From Streptomonospora nanhaiensis (GTDB taxonomy: Bacteria > Actinomycetota > Actinomycetes > Streptosporangiales > Streptosporangiaceae), in contig NZ_JACCFO010000001.1 of assembly GCF_013410565.1 (NCBI RefSeq), positions 2,914,001-2,978,000 on the forward strand: a DNA stretch of 64,000 nt, read 5' to 3'. The notes under the pieces are model-generated. The model was not told where the DNA came from. It saw only the letters and a program-made list of their open reading frames with translations, and did no database searches. Made by a program: the position numbers and the translations under genes. This document shows, piece by piece, positions 10,208-17,859 of this stretch; within the stretch, counting starts at the first letter, position 1; every line of letters starts with the position of its first letter.

Positions 10208-10888
10208 ATGAGCGAGTTCGGCAGCGAGCGGCGGGTCAACGTCGCCCGCCTGTGGTCGGGCGGCCTGGCCACCGCCGTGGTGGCCGCACTGATCATCCTG
10301 GTGGGCGCGCTGGTGGTGCGCGGCGTGCTGGGCGTGCCCGTGCTGGCGCCCGAGGACGCCGGCTACTTCGGCGACCTGGGCACGGCGCTCTACGCGCTGC
10401 TGGCGGGGTGCGCCGCGCTGGCGGCCACCGGCCTGCTGCACCTGCTCCTGCTCAGCGCGCCCCGGCCCACCACCTTCTTCGGCTGGATCGTGGGGCTGGC
10501 CGCGGTGGTCGCCGCCGTCACCCCGTTCACCCAGGACGCCCCGTTCGCCGGGCAGCTCGCCACCGCCCTGATCAACGGGGTGGCCGGCACCGCCATCGCC
10601 TCGCTGCTGAGCGGGGTGGGCGCCGCGGCGGTGCGGCGCCGCCCGCCCCGCCGGAGGGGCCGGGGGCGGCGGGGCGCGCCCGGCGGCGCCCTGCGCGCCG
10701 ACGCCGACACCGCCGACGTCCTCGACCCCGAGATCGACCCCGCCACCGGTACCGGGGTGGGCTACGCCGCCGGCTACCGCGACGCGCTGGCCGAGCACCC
10801 CGACCGCCGCTACGACGGCCGCCACCGGGGTCTCGACCCGCACCCGCCCGAGCCGCGCACCACCGCGGCCGACACCGACCAGGGCTGA
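10208..10888 (+). CDS. DUF6069 family membrane protein
   Basis: A 226-residue integral membrane protein of unknown function. Four hydrophobic segments fill about residues 18-150: a first near 18-41, then one around the ALYALLAGCAALAA stretch, a third with FFGWIVGLAAVVAAV, and a last with ATALINGVAGTAIASLL. A basic, Pro/Arg-rich cytoplasmic tail of about 75 residues follows. The core resembles the DUF6069 family common in actinobacteria. GGGGGGAT lies 4 bases upstream of the ATG. It is the only gene between the MocR-type gene and a strong bidirectional terminator and seems to be transcribed alone. A TTGACA at 10107-10112 may be its -35, but no good -10 follows. Nothing in the sequence points to a substrate. 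Confidence 0.8.
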   Translation: MSEFGSERRVNVARLWSGGLATAVVAALIILVGALVVRGVLGVPVLAPEDAGYFGDLGTALYALLAGCAALAATGLLHLLLLSAPRPTTFFGWIVGLAAVVAAVTPFTQDAPFAGQLATALINGVAGTAIASLLSGVGAAAVRRRPPRRRGRGRRGAPGGALRADADTADVLDPEIDPATGTGVGYAAGYRDALAEHPDRRYDGRHRGLDPHPPEPRTTAADTDQG

Positions 10889-10935
10889 CGCCCGGGGCTC
10901 CGGCCAGGGCGCTTCGGCCCGGACGCTTTCGCCTC

Positions 10936-10975
10936 CACCCGGCCGCCCGGCGCACCGCGCCGGGCGGCCGGGGTG
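10936..10975. terminator. Bidirectional terminator hairpin between convergent genes
   Basis: A stem of at least 14 perfect GC-rich pairs (CGGCCGCCCGGCGC and its complement) with a 3-base loop, extended by further pairs around one bulged G. It lies between the ends of the DUF6069 gene (+) and the paaC-like gene (-). Confidence 0.7.
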
Positions 10976-10996
10976 TGCCCGGGCCGCCGCCCGCGC

Positions 10997-11800
10997 TCAG
11001 TCGGCCGCCGCGCCCCGCAGGTCGGCCAGGATTTCCGCGAACGCGGCGCCGTGCACCCCGCCGCGCCCGCGCACCGCCGTCGGCCCGGCCGGCGGCACCG
11101 GACCGGGCGGCGCCAGTCGCGCCTCGCCCAGCGCCGCGGCCACCGTCCGCTCCCAGGCCGGGCGCAGGGTCCCCGGGTCCACGCCCACGCCCGCCTCGGC
11201 CGCCGTGCGCGCGACCTCGTCGGCGGCGAACAGGTCGCCGGTGGCCGGCCACGCCTCCTCCAGCGCCGCGCTCAGCCGGTGCCGGCCGTCGTCGGCCGAG
11301 CCCAGCCGGGCCGTCCACCGCACGGCGTGGTCGCGGTGGCGCGGCAGCCGGTCCGCGGCCGTGCGGGCGATCTGGGCCAGGCCGGGCTCGGCCGACCGCG
11401 CCAGCGCCGCGTACAGCTCCACCGCGTAGGCGGAGAACAGCAGTTGGCGCACCACGGCGTGGGCCAGCCCGGTGTTGGGCAGCTCGACCAGGCGCAGGTT
11501 GCGGAACTGGTCGGCGCTGCGCCCCGCCACCAGGTCGTCCTCGGTGCGCAGCACTCCCGTGAGCTGCTCCTCCATGCGCCCGGCGCAGCCCAGCAGCGAC
11601 CGGGCCAGCTCCGCCAGCTCGCCGGCGATCGCCGCCGCCTCGGTGTCGTCGGCCGGCGCGCCGGGCTCGGGCCGCCACAGCCCGCGCAGCGCGGGGTCGG
11701 CCAGCCGGTGGCCCGCGATCAGCGCGTCGTCGCCCAGCCGCAGCACGTAGGCGGTGGCGGCGGTGTCCACCGCCGCCGCCGCGGCGCCTGTCTCGTTCAT
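10997..11800 (-). CDS. paaC: 1,2-phenylacetyl-CoA epoxidase subunit PaaC-like protein
   Basis: A 267-residue protein of the PaaC (PaaI) family, a ferritin-like four-helix subunit that scaffolds the di-iron subunit PaaA in the multicomponent monooxygenase epoxidising phenylacetyl-CoA. Recognisable family stretches are AYVLRLGDDALIAGHRL, ELARSLLGCAGRMEEQ, RNLRLVELPNTGLAHAVVR and HRDHAVRWTARLG. GGGAGG lies 7 bases before the ATG. The usual partners paaA, paaB, paaD and paaE are absent on both sides, so the gene is isolated. Neighbouring genes are a DUF6069 protein and a divergent membrane protein. It may serve a phenylacetate operon elsewhere or have a different partner. Family assignment is firm and the role is open. 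Confidence 0.82.
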   Translation of the reverse strand: MNETGAAAAAVDTAATAYVLRLGDDALIAGHRLADPALRGLWRPEPGAPADDTEAAAIAGELAELARSLLGCAGRMEEQLTGVLRTEDDLVAGRSADQFRNLRLVELPNTGLAHAVVRQLLFSAYAVELYAALARSAEPGLAQIARTAADRLPRHRDHAVRWTARLGSADDGRHRLSAALEEAWPATGDLFAADEVARTAAEAGVGVDPGTLRPAWERTVAAALGEARLAPPGPVPPAGPTAVRGRGGVHGAAFAEILADLRGAAAD

Positions 11801-11980
11801 TCCGACCTCCCCAGACCTGGTGCGCGCCGCCGCTCGGCCGCGCCGGTGTCCGCACCCGCCCGCCGGGCCCGACGGCGCGCGCACGGGGGGCCATACCCCC
11901 GTTCCGCCGGTCGCGACACCTGGCCGGAGGCCCACGCGCCGTGGTCCGGCGGCCTCCCACGCTCGCGCCGCGCCGACGAC

Positions 11981-11986
11981 TAGGGT
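11981..11986 (+). promoter_or_regulatory. -10 candidate upstream of the large membrane protein gene
   Basis: TAGGGT, a common actinobacterial -10 form, lies 50 bases before the GTG at 12037. A 9-codon reading frame (GTG at 11994 to TGA at 12023) starts 7 bases after it and ends just before the ribosome-binding site of the main gene. Confidence 0.4.
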
Positions 11987-12036
11987 GACCGGTGTGCTGC
12001 TCAGCGTGACCGCCGCCGGCTGAAGGGGGAGGGGCC

Positions 12037-14322
12037 GTGGCACTGCGGGGGGTCCTCGTGCGCGCCGCGGTGGCCTGCGCCGTGCTCGCCGTGCTCGCCG
12101 TACCGGCCGTGCCCGCCGCGCCTGCGCCGGCGCACGCGGCCGGCGCCGCGGGGGCGCCGGGCGCCCAGCGCCCCCCGCACGGCCCCGTGGTGCTGATCGG
12201 GGTCCCCGGCCTGCGCTGGGCCGAGATCGACCCCGGCGTGACCCCGCGGCTGTGGCGCCTGGCCGACCGCAGCGCCATCGGGGACATGTCGATCCGCTCC
12301 GCCACCTCGCGCACCTGTCCGGTCGACGGCTGGCTGACCGTCTCCGCCGGTGAGCGGGCGCTCAGCGAGCGGCGCCGCCACTTTGTGTGCGAACTGCCCG
12401 AGCCGCCCCGGCGCGAGGGCGCGGGCGCCCGCGTACCGGGCTTCGCCGAGCTCGCGGCGGCCAACGCCGACTCCCCCTACTCGGCCCGCGTGGGGCTGCT
12501 GGGCGACGCCGTGCGCGCGGCCGGGGGCGAGACGCTCGCGGTGGGACCGGGGGCGGCCCTGGCCGCCGCCGACGCGCGCGGCCGGGTGCCGCGCTACGTG
12601 CCCGACGTCCACGCCCTGGACCGCGCCGACCTGGCCGGCGCGTGGCTCACCGCCGTCGACCTCGACGACCTGGCCGACCTCTACCTCGCCCCGCCCGGTG
12701 GCGGCCACGGCGCCGACGGCGGCGCAGAGGACGGCGGCGCCGCCGGGCAGACCCCGGTGCCGGTCGGCGGCTCCCACCGGCTGGCGGCCCTGGCCCGCGT
12801 CGACGCCCAGGTCGGGCGGGTGCTGGACCTGCTGCCGCCCACCGCCACGGTCGCGGTGGCCGGGATCTCCGTGGACACCGGGGAGTCGGAGCTGAACGCG
12901 GCGCTGCTGCACGGCCCCGGCCCCGACGGCGCCGGCCACCACGGCGGCTTCCTCACCTCCGAGTCCACCCGGCGCACCGGCCTGGTCACCCTCACCGACG
13001 TCACCACCACCCTCACGCGCTCCCTGGAGCTGCCCGCCCCGCCGGGCGCCGTGGGGCGGGCCTGGTCCCAGCGCGAGCGCCCGCCCGAGCTCGCCGAGGC
13101 GGTCGCCGACCTGGTGGGGTTCAACACCGCCGCCCAGGTGGTGGAGTCGCTGATGGCGGGCTTCTTCAGCCTGCTGGTGGCGGTGCAGCTGCTGATCTAC
13201 GCCGCCGCGGCCGTGACCCTCAAGCGGCTGGGCCGGCGCGACCGGCACACGCGCGACGCCGCGCTGACCCTCACCCGCGTGGTGGCGCTGGGCGGGGCCG
13301 CCTTCCCGGTCTCCAGCTACCTTGCCAACCTCATCCCCTGGTGGCGGGCGCCCGCGCCCGAACTCGCGCTGCCCGCGTGCGTGCTGCTGGTGGACGCGGC
13401 GGTGGTGGCGGCGGCCACGGCCGGCCCGTGGCGGCGGGAGATCCTGGCGCCCATGACCGCGGTCGCGGGGGTGACCACCGCCGTGCTGTTCGTGGACATG
13501 TGCACGGGGGCCAACCTCCAGCTCAACTCGCCGACGGGCTACACCCCGATCGTCGGCGGGCGGTTCTACGGCCTGGGCAACATCGCCTTCGCCACCTTCG
13601 CCACCGGCATGCTCATGACGGTCGCCGGGATCGCCCACGCCCTCATCGCGCGCGGGCGGCGGCGGTGGGCGGTGGCCGCCGCACTGGTGATCGGCGCCGC
13701 CACGGTGTTCGTCATTGGCTGGCCGGGCCTGGGCACCGACTTCGGCGGGGTGATGGCGCTGGCCCCGGGCCTGACCGTGACGGTGCTGATGATCGCGGGC
13801 CGCCGGGTCACCACCGGCTGGCTGCTGGGGGTGGGCGCGGCCGCGGCCGCGCTTTTGGGGCTCATGGCCTACCTCGACTACCGCCGCCCGCCCACCGAGC
13901 GCAGCCACTTCGGCCAGTTCGCCGGGCAGGTGCTCCAGGGGGAGGCCGGCCCGGTGCTGACCCGCAAGCTGGACGCGATGCTGGGCTCGCTGGGCAACTG
14001 GCAGCTCACCCTGCTGGCGGCGGGCGCGCTGGTGTTCCTGTTCGCGGTGCTCAACAGCCCGACCAACTGGCGGATGGGCACCCTGCAGCGCGCCTACGAG
14101 CACGCGCCGATGCTGCGCGCGGGCCTGACCGGGTCGCTGCTGACGGCCGTGGCGGGGTTCGTGGTCAACGACTCCGGGATCGCGATCCCGGCGCTCGCAC
14201 TGACCGTGGCGGTGCCGCTGACGCTGTCGGCGTGCACGTGGGTGCTGCGCCGCGAGGGGCCGCGGGGCGGCGCTTCCGCGCCGGACCGGGCGGGCGCCGG
14301 GGCGGACGCCGCGCGCGCGTAG
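12037..14322 (+). CDS. Large actinobacterial membrane protein with alkaline-phosphatase-like ectodomain
   Basis: A 761-residue protein. A signal-like hydrophobic segment (about 8-36) is followed by an extracytoplasmic domain of about 330 residues. That domain starts VVLIGVPGLRWAEID, contains SATSRTCPVDGWLTVSAG and ends near a LVTLTDVTTTL stretch, a layout that recalls alkaline-phosphatase-superfamily folds, though the metal ligands are not obvious. The C-terminal part (about 375-735) has roughly ten membrane segments, with the conserved-looking loops SPTGYTPIVGGRFYGLGNIA and GTDFGGVMALAPG. Such proteins are widespread and uncharacterised in actinobacteria. GGGGGAGGGG lies just before the GTG. 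It is divergent from paaC-like and followed by over 500 bases without a gene. Envelope biogenesis is a guess. Confidence 0.8.
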   Translation: MALRGVLVRAAVACAVLAVLAVPAVPAAPAPAHAAGAAGAPGAQRPPHGPVVLIGVPGLRWAEIDPGVTPRLWRLADRSAIGDMSIRSATSRTCPVDGWLTVSAGERALSERRRHFVCELPEPPRREGAGARVPGFAELAAANADSPYSARVGLLGDAVRAAGGETLAVGPGAALAAADARGRVPRYVPDVHALDRADLAGAWLTAVDLDDLADLYLAPPGGGHGADGGAEDGGAAGQTPVPVGGSHRLAALARVDAQVGRVLDLLPPTATVAVAGISVDTGESELNAALLHGPGPDGAGHHGGFLTSESTRRTGLVTLTDVTTTLTRSLELPAPPGAVGRAWSQRERPPELAEAVADLVGFNTAAQVVESLMAGFFSLLVAVQLLIYAAAAVTLKRLGRRDRHTRDAALTLTRVVALGGAAFPVSSYLANLIPWWRAPAPELALPACVLLVDAAVVAAATAGPWRREILAPMTAVAGVTTAVLFVDMCTGANLQLNSPTGYTPIVGGRFYGLGNIAFATFATGMLMTVAGIAHALIARGRRRWAVAAALVIGAATVFVIGWPGLGTDFGGVMALAPGLTVTVLMIAGRRVTTGWLLGVGAAAAALLGLMAYLDYRRPPTERSHFGQFAGQVLQGEAGPVLTRKLDAMLGSLGNWQLTLLAAGALVFLFAVLNSPTNWRMGTLQRAYEHAPMLRAGLTGSLLTAVAGFVVNDSGIAIPALALTVAVPLTLSACTWVLRREGPRGGASAPDRAGAGADAARA

Positions 14323-14840
14323 CACGGGGTTCCCGAGACGGGTGTGGGGCATATCGCTCTTTGCGGGCGCGAACCCCCCTGTATGCAAAGTCGCAGGTAA
14401 GCGTATATCCGCATGGACCCGGAACACGCATCCGCGTCACTCACGTCACGAATAGAACACGGCCGTGTGGTATGGTCCGGTCGGACGCTTGAGTTCTAAG
14501 TGTCTTAGCAAGAGGGGGGAGGCGCTCGCGGTTCGCGAGTCGCCCAGCAGGCCCTACGGGCCACAGCCATCTGCCGCCGATCCGCCCATGCCGACCACGC
14601 GCCCGCGGCATGCCGGCACGGCAGGCAGCGAAGATCAGCAGATCACATGAGAACCACATAGGCCCGGCAGCGCCAACTGCCGGCGTGGGGGTATCGACTT
14701 TGAAAGACCAACCTCGCCTAAGCGGCGCGCCCGTCAACGCGCTGACCAGCGCGTTCGGCATTCGCCTTCACTCTGGAGGCCCTGGCGGCGCCGCACCGAC
14801 CCCCAGGGCCACGGTATCGGCGCAACACCTCGGAGCGAAT
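14323..14840. other. Long leader/intergenic region upstream of the STAS gene
   Basis: 518 bases without a convincing gene. An extended -10 form TGGTATGGT ends at 14476, next to the 12-base palindrome ACACGGCCGTGT (14457-14468). Downstream are several short hairpins: CTAAG-TGT-CTTAG, CTCGCG-GTT-CGCGAG, and a 7-bp stem CCGGCAG/CTGCCGG at 14664-14683. If the promoter is real, the STAS mRNA has a leader of about 350 bases. I could not match it to a known riboswitch by eye. Confidence 0.45.
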
Positions 14841-15203
14841 ATGCCCGCGCTGAAGATCACCCGACGCACGCGCGACGAGGGCATCGTCCTCGCGCTCAGC
14901 GGCGAAGTCGACATGGCCACCGAGGAGCAGTTCCACCGCGCCGTACGCGACGCCCTTGAGGCCCGTACGGGCCGCCTCGTCCTCGACTTCACCCGGCTGG
15001 CGTTCATCGACTCCAGCGGCCTGCGGGTGCTCATCCAGGCGCACAAGGCCGCCAAGGCCGTCGACTCCACCGTGGCCATCGCCGGTGCCACCGAGCGCGT
15101 GGCGCGCATCCTGCACGTCACCGCGATCGACACCCGCATCCCCATGTTCGACTCCGTCGACTCCGCCCTGGCCGCTCCGCAGGAGAGCCCCAGCGCGAGC
15201 TAG
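14841..15203 (+). CDS. STAS-domain anti-sigma factor antagonist
   Basis: A 120-residue single STAS domain of the SpoIIAA/RsbV type. Such proteins bind anti-sigma kinases in their unphosphorylated state and release an alternative sigma factor. The domain runs about 4-110, with LALSGEVDMATEEQF at the N-terminus and RLVLDFTRLAFIDSSGLRVL in the centre. Ser58 or Ser59 in DSSG is the expected phosphorylation site. GGAG lies 6 bases upstream of the ATG at 14841. An in-frame upstream extension exists but does not look like the family. No anti-sigma kinase or sigma gene is adjacent, so the partner is unknown. It is convergent with the M50-like gene across a hairpin terminator. Confidence 0.88.
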   Translation: MPALKITRRTRDEGIVLALSGEVDMATEEQFHRAVRDALEARTGRLVLDFTRLAFIDSSGLRVLIQAHKAAKAVDSTVAIAGATERVARILHVTAIDTRIPMFDSVDSALAAPQESPSAS

Positions 15204-15239
15204 CGCCGCCCGCCCAACCGGGCCGGCCACACGAAGAAC

Positions 15240-15268
15240 AGGCGCCCACGCTGCCGCGTGCGGCGCCT
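15240..15268. terminator. Bidirectional terminator between STAS and M50-like genes
   Basis: AGGCGCC-CACGC, a TGCC loop, and GCGTG-(C)-GGCGCCT form a 12-bp stem with one bulged base between two convergent genes. Confidence 0.65.
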
Positions 15269-15295
15269 CCGTCGTCTCCGGGCCGGGCTGGCCGG

Positions 15296-16006
15296 CTAGA
15301 ACATCAGCAGCCAGATCCCGGCGGCGGTGACCGCCACGTTGACCACGCCGAAGAACAGCACCCACACGATCCCCGGCACACCGGTGAGCCGGTGCAGCTG
15401 GTCGGCGTCGGAGTGCGGCGAGGGCTGCCGGGAGCGCTGCGCCTGGAGCTCGAACACCGGCCGGATCCCGGCCAGGAGCAGGAACCAGGTGAAGAAGTAG
15501 GCGAAGGCGGCCTGCACCTCGGGCGGGGTGAACCAGGACACCAGGAACACCACGGCGCCGGTGCCCACCACCGACACCACCCCGTAGACGTTGCGGATGA
15601 GCAGCAGCATCGCGGCCAGCACCAGGATGCTCATCCACAGCAGCGCGGTGACGCGGTTGCCCAGCAGCAGCAGGATGCACAGCAGCCCCACGATCGAGGG
15701 CGTGATGTAGCCCGCCGCGACCGTGAGCACCATGCCCGGACCGGTCGGGCGGCCGCGCGAGACGGTCACGCCCGAGGTGTCCGAGTGCAGCCGGATGCCG
15801 GTGAGCTGGCGCCCGCTGAGCAGGGCCATCACCGCGTGCCCGCCCTCGTGGGCGATGGTGACGACGTTGCGGCCCACGCGCCACACCGGGCGGAACAGCA
15901 CCGCCGCCAGGGCCACCACCCCCGCGGTCACCACGAGCCACATCGGCGGGGCCGGCTGGGCCGTGAAGACGTCGCGCCAGACGTCTCCGAACGTCGTCGC
16001 TTCCAT
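15296..16006 (-). CDS. M50-like membrane metallopeptidase family protein
   Basis: A 236-residue polytopic membrane protein. HEGGH at residues 53-57 fits the zinc-binding HExxH motif of site-2 type proteases and lies just after the first membrane segment. The sequence matches the M50B-like family annotated widely in actinobacteria. About five more hydrophobic segments follow, including GMVLTVAAGYITPSIVGLL and MSILVLAAMLLLIRNVYGVV. No PDZ domain is present, so it is a minimal form. The usual distal N-P-D metal-ligand motif of S2P enzymes is not obvious, so activity is unproved. The ATG at 16006 has GAGGAG 9 bases upstream; a GTG at 16027 would add seven residues. A duplicated 10-base sequence lies just upstream of the gene. 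Confidence 0.78.
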   Translation of the reverse strand: MEATTFGDVWRDVFTAQPAPPMWLVVTAGVVALAAVLFRPVWRVGRNVVTIAHEGGHAVMALLSGRQLTGIRLHSDTSGVTVSRGRPTGPGMVLTVAAGYITPSIVGLLCILLLLGNRVTALLWMSILVLAAMLLLIRNVYGVVSVVGTGAVVFLVSWFTPPEVQAAFAYFFTWFLLLAGIRPVFELQAQRSRQPSPHSDADQLHRLTGVPGIVWVLFFGVVNVAVTAAGIWLLMF

Positions 16007-16041
16007 GGGCGTCTTCTCCTCGGTCACCGGGGCTCAGGCGA

Positions 16042-16061
16042 ACTGTAGGGCACTGTAGGGC
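16042..16061 (-). repeat. Tandem 10-base direct repeat upstream of the M50-like gene
   Basis: Two adjacent copies of ACTGTAGGGC, 36-55 bases before the start at 16006. On the gene's strand each copy contains TACAGT, so the duplication could double a -10 element. Confidence 0.5.
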
Positions 16062-16070
16062 ATGGGCGAG

Positions 16071-16106
16071 GGCGCCTGTCCCGTCCGCGCGGACGGGACA
16101 GGCGCC
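16071..16106 (-). terminator. Perfect 18-bp hairpin downstream of the DUF4097 gene
   Basis: A perfect 36-base palindrome beginning GGCGCCTGTC and ending GACAGGCGCC lies 41 bases after the DUF4097 stop. It should end the kinase-regulator-DUF4097 transcript. Confidence 0.75.
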
Positions 16107-16147
16107 GGCCCGAGGGGGCCGGCCGCGCGCGGTCGGCCCCGGCGCCC

Positions 16148-17131
16148 CTAGTCGTCGGAGTCGACGCCGACCTCTCCGGTGGTGGTGTCCACCCGGATCA
16201 GCGCGTCGGCGCTGTCGGAGGTCTCCACCTCCACGTCCCGCTCGCCGGTGGTGGAGTCGCCCTCCACCCGGTAGGTGCCGCGGGGCACCTGCACGTCGAC
16301 CTCGCCGGTGGTGCTGCTCGCGACGATCTCGGAGAAGGGGCCCTGCGCCTGGATGTCGACCTCGCCGGTGGTGGTCTCCACGCGCAGGGAGTCGAAAACC
16401 GACGCCACGTCGACCTCGCCGGTGGTGGTGGAGACCTCGACGGTCTCGGCGTCGAAGCGCTCCAGCTCCACGCTGCCGGTGGTGGTGTCGGCCACGACGG
16501 ACTCCCCGCTGCCGGTCGCGCTGATGGATCCGGTGGTGGAGGACACCTCCAGGGGCCCCTGGACGCGGGAGAGGTCGATCTCGCCGGTCCCGGTGTGCGC
16601 GGCGACCTCGCCGCGCAGGTTCTCGCCGCTGACGGAGCCGGTGTCGGTGGTGACATGGATGTCGCCCTCGACCGACTCCAGCTCGACCTCGCCGGTGTCG
16701 GTCTCGATGCGCACCGCCACGCCCCCGTCGCGCGGCAGCGTGACCTCGTAGTCCACCCGGCAGCCGGTGAAGGCCCACATGCCGACGCAGTCGGCCGCGG
16801 CGCGCACGGTGTCGCCCTCCAGGTCGGCGGCCTCCTTGGGTTCGGCGAAGGGGGTGCCGCTGGCCTCGGCGCGGACCTCGACCTGGTCGCCGGTGCCGTC
16901 GCCGCGCACGGTGACCGAGCCCTGGGTCTGGTTGCGGATCTCCACCGCCGCGGCGCCGTCGAAGGAGTGCCGGCCGCCGGAGCCGTTCAGCGGCACGCTG
17001 CCGAACGCGGCCACGCCGCCGACCACCAGCACCACGAGCGCCACCGCGGCGCCGATGAGCAGCCAGCCGGAGCGGCGCCGCCGCGGCTCCTTGCTGGAGT
17101 GGGCGTAGAGCCCCCTTCCCGTGAACGTCAT
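16148..17131 (-). CDS. DUF4097 family membrane-anchored beta-repeat protein
   Basis: A 327-residue protein with an Arg-rich cytoplasmic N-terminus, one membrane segment (about 22-44) and an extracytoplasmic beta-solenoid-like domain. From about residue 130 the sequence is a series of strands of 15-20 residues ending in TTTG or DTG turns: TDTGEVELESV, TDTGSVSGENL, GTGEIDLSRV, STTTGEVDVASV, ETTTGEVDIQA, STTGEVDVQV. This is the DUF4097 pattern. Members often sit with LiaFSR-type envelope stress systems. It is the last gene after the kinase and regulator, 58 bases behind the regulator, with GGAAAGGA upstream of the ATG, and is followed by a very strong hairpin. A role as target or accessory sensor of the two-component system is inferred from position. 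Confidence 0.85.
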   Translation of the reverse strand: MTFTGRGLYAHSSKEPRRRRSGWLLIGAAVALVVLVVGGVAAFGSVPLNGSGGRHSFDGAAAVEIRNQTQGSVTVRGDGTGDQVEVRAEASGTPFAEPKEAADLEGDTVRAAADCVGMWAFTGCRVDYEVTLPRDGGVAVRIETDTGEVELESVEGDIHVTTDTGSVSGENLRGEVAAHTGTGEIDLSRVQGPLEVSSTTGSISATGSGESVVADTTTGSVELERFDAETVEVSTTTGEVDVASVFDSLRVETTTGEVDIQAQGPFSEIVASSTTGEVDVQVPRGTYRVEGDSTTGERDVEVETSDSADALIRVDTTTGEVGVDSDD

Positions 17132-17189
17132 CTGCTGTCCTTTCCGGGGCGAGACGGCGGCCCCGTGCGCGTCGTGTGGGCGGGCGGGG

Positions 17190-17855
17190 TCATGGGGTCG
17201 GGCTGAAGGTGTCGCTGCGCAGGTAGGACAGGACCGCCCGCACGCGGCGGTGGTCGTGGTCGTCCTGGCCGAGGTCGAGCTTGGTGAAGATCGAGCGGAT
17301 GTGCTTCTCCACGGCGCGCTCGGTGATCACCAGGCGCGCCGCGATGCCCGCGTTGTTCAGGCCCTCGGCCATGGCGGCGAGCACCTCGCCCTCGCGCGGG
17401 CTGAGCCGGTCCAGCGCGCTGTCGTTGCGGCGGCTGAGCAGTTGGGACACCACCTCGGGGTCGATGGCCGCGCCGCCGTCGGCGACCCGGCGCAGGGTGA
17501 CCAGGAACTCGTCGATGTCGGCCACGCGGTCCTTGAGCAGGTAGCCGACGCCGCCGCTGTGGCCGCCGAGCAGGTCGGCGGCGTACCTGCTGACCACGTG
17601 CTGGGACAGCAGCAGGACGGCCGCGCCGGGCCGGCGCCGGCGGATCTCGATGGCGGCCTGGATGCCCTCCTCGGCGTAGGTGGGCGGCATGCGGATGTCG
17701 ATCAGGCACAGGTCGACGCCGGGGTCGGCCTCGACCGCGGCGAGCAGGGCCTCGGCGTCGCCGACGGCGGCGGCCACCTCGACGCCGGCGTCCTCCAGCA
17801 GCTTGACCATGCCGCTGCGCAGCAGCACGGAGTCCTCGGCGATGATGATCCGCAC
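17190..17855 (-). CDS. NarL/LuxR-type response regulator
   Basis: A 221-residue regulator with a receiver domain (1-120) and a LuxR-type HTH (about 148-205). Asp53 in LCLIDIRMPP is the phospho-acceptor, with acidic residues in IIIAEDS at the N-terminus and the conserved lysine in YLLKDRV. The HTH reads LSPREGEVLAAMAEGL, then ITERAVEKHIRSIFTKLDL. The GTG at 17855 is 4 bases after the kinase stop codon, with GGAAGG overlapping the kinase's last codons, so the pair is translationally coupled. The partner is the adjacent NarL-type kinase. The likely output is the DUF4097 gene and its own operon, as in VraR/LiaR-like circuits, but no operator was identified. Confidence 0.92.
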   Translation of the reverse strand: MRIIIAEDSVLLRSGMVKLLEDAGVEVAAAVGDAEALLAAVEADPGVDLCLIDIRMPPTYAEEGIQAAIEIRRRRPGAAVLLLSQHVVSRYAADLLGGHSGGVGYLLKDRVADIDEFLVTLRRVADGGAAIDPEVVSQLLSRRNDSALDRLSPREGEVLAAMAEGLNNAGIAARLVITERAVEKHIRSIFTKLDLGQDDHDHRRVRAVLSYLRSDTFSPTP

Positions 17856-17859
17856 GTCT

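Noticed and set aside
12001-14427. 808-codon minus-strand frame opposite the large membrane protein
   Set aside because: No membrane pattern or family match, while the plus strand has signal, ectodomain and membrane segments in order.
14500-14680. Cyclic-di-AMP (ydaO) riboswitch in the STAS leader
   Set aside because: The hairpins lack the conserved ydaO sequence blocks I would expect; similarity was limited to GC-rich stems.
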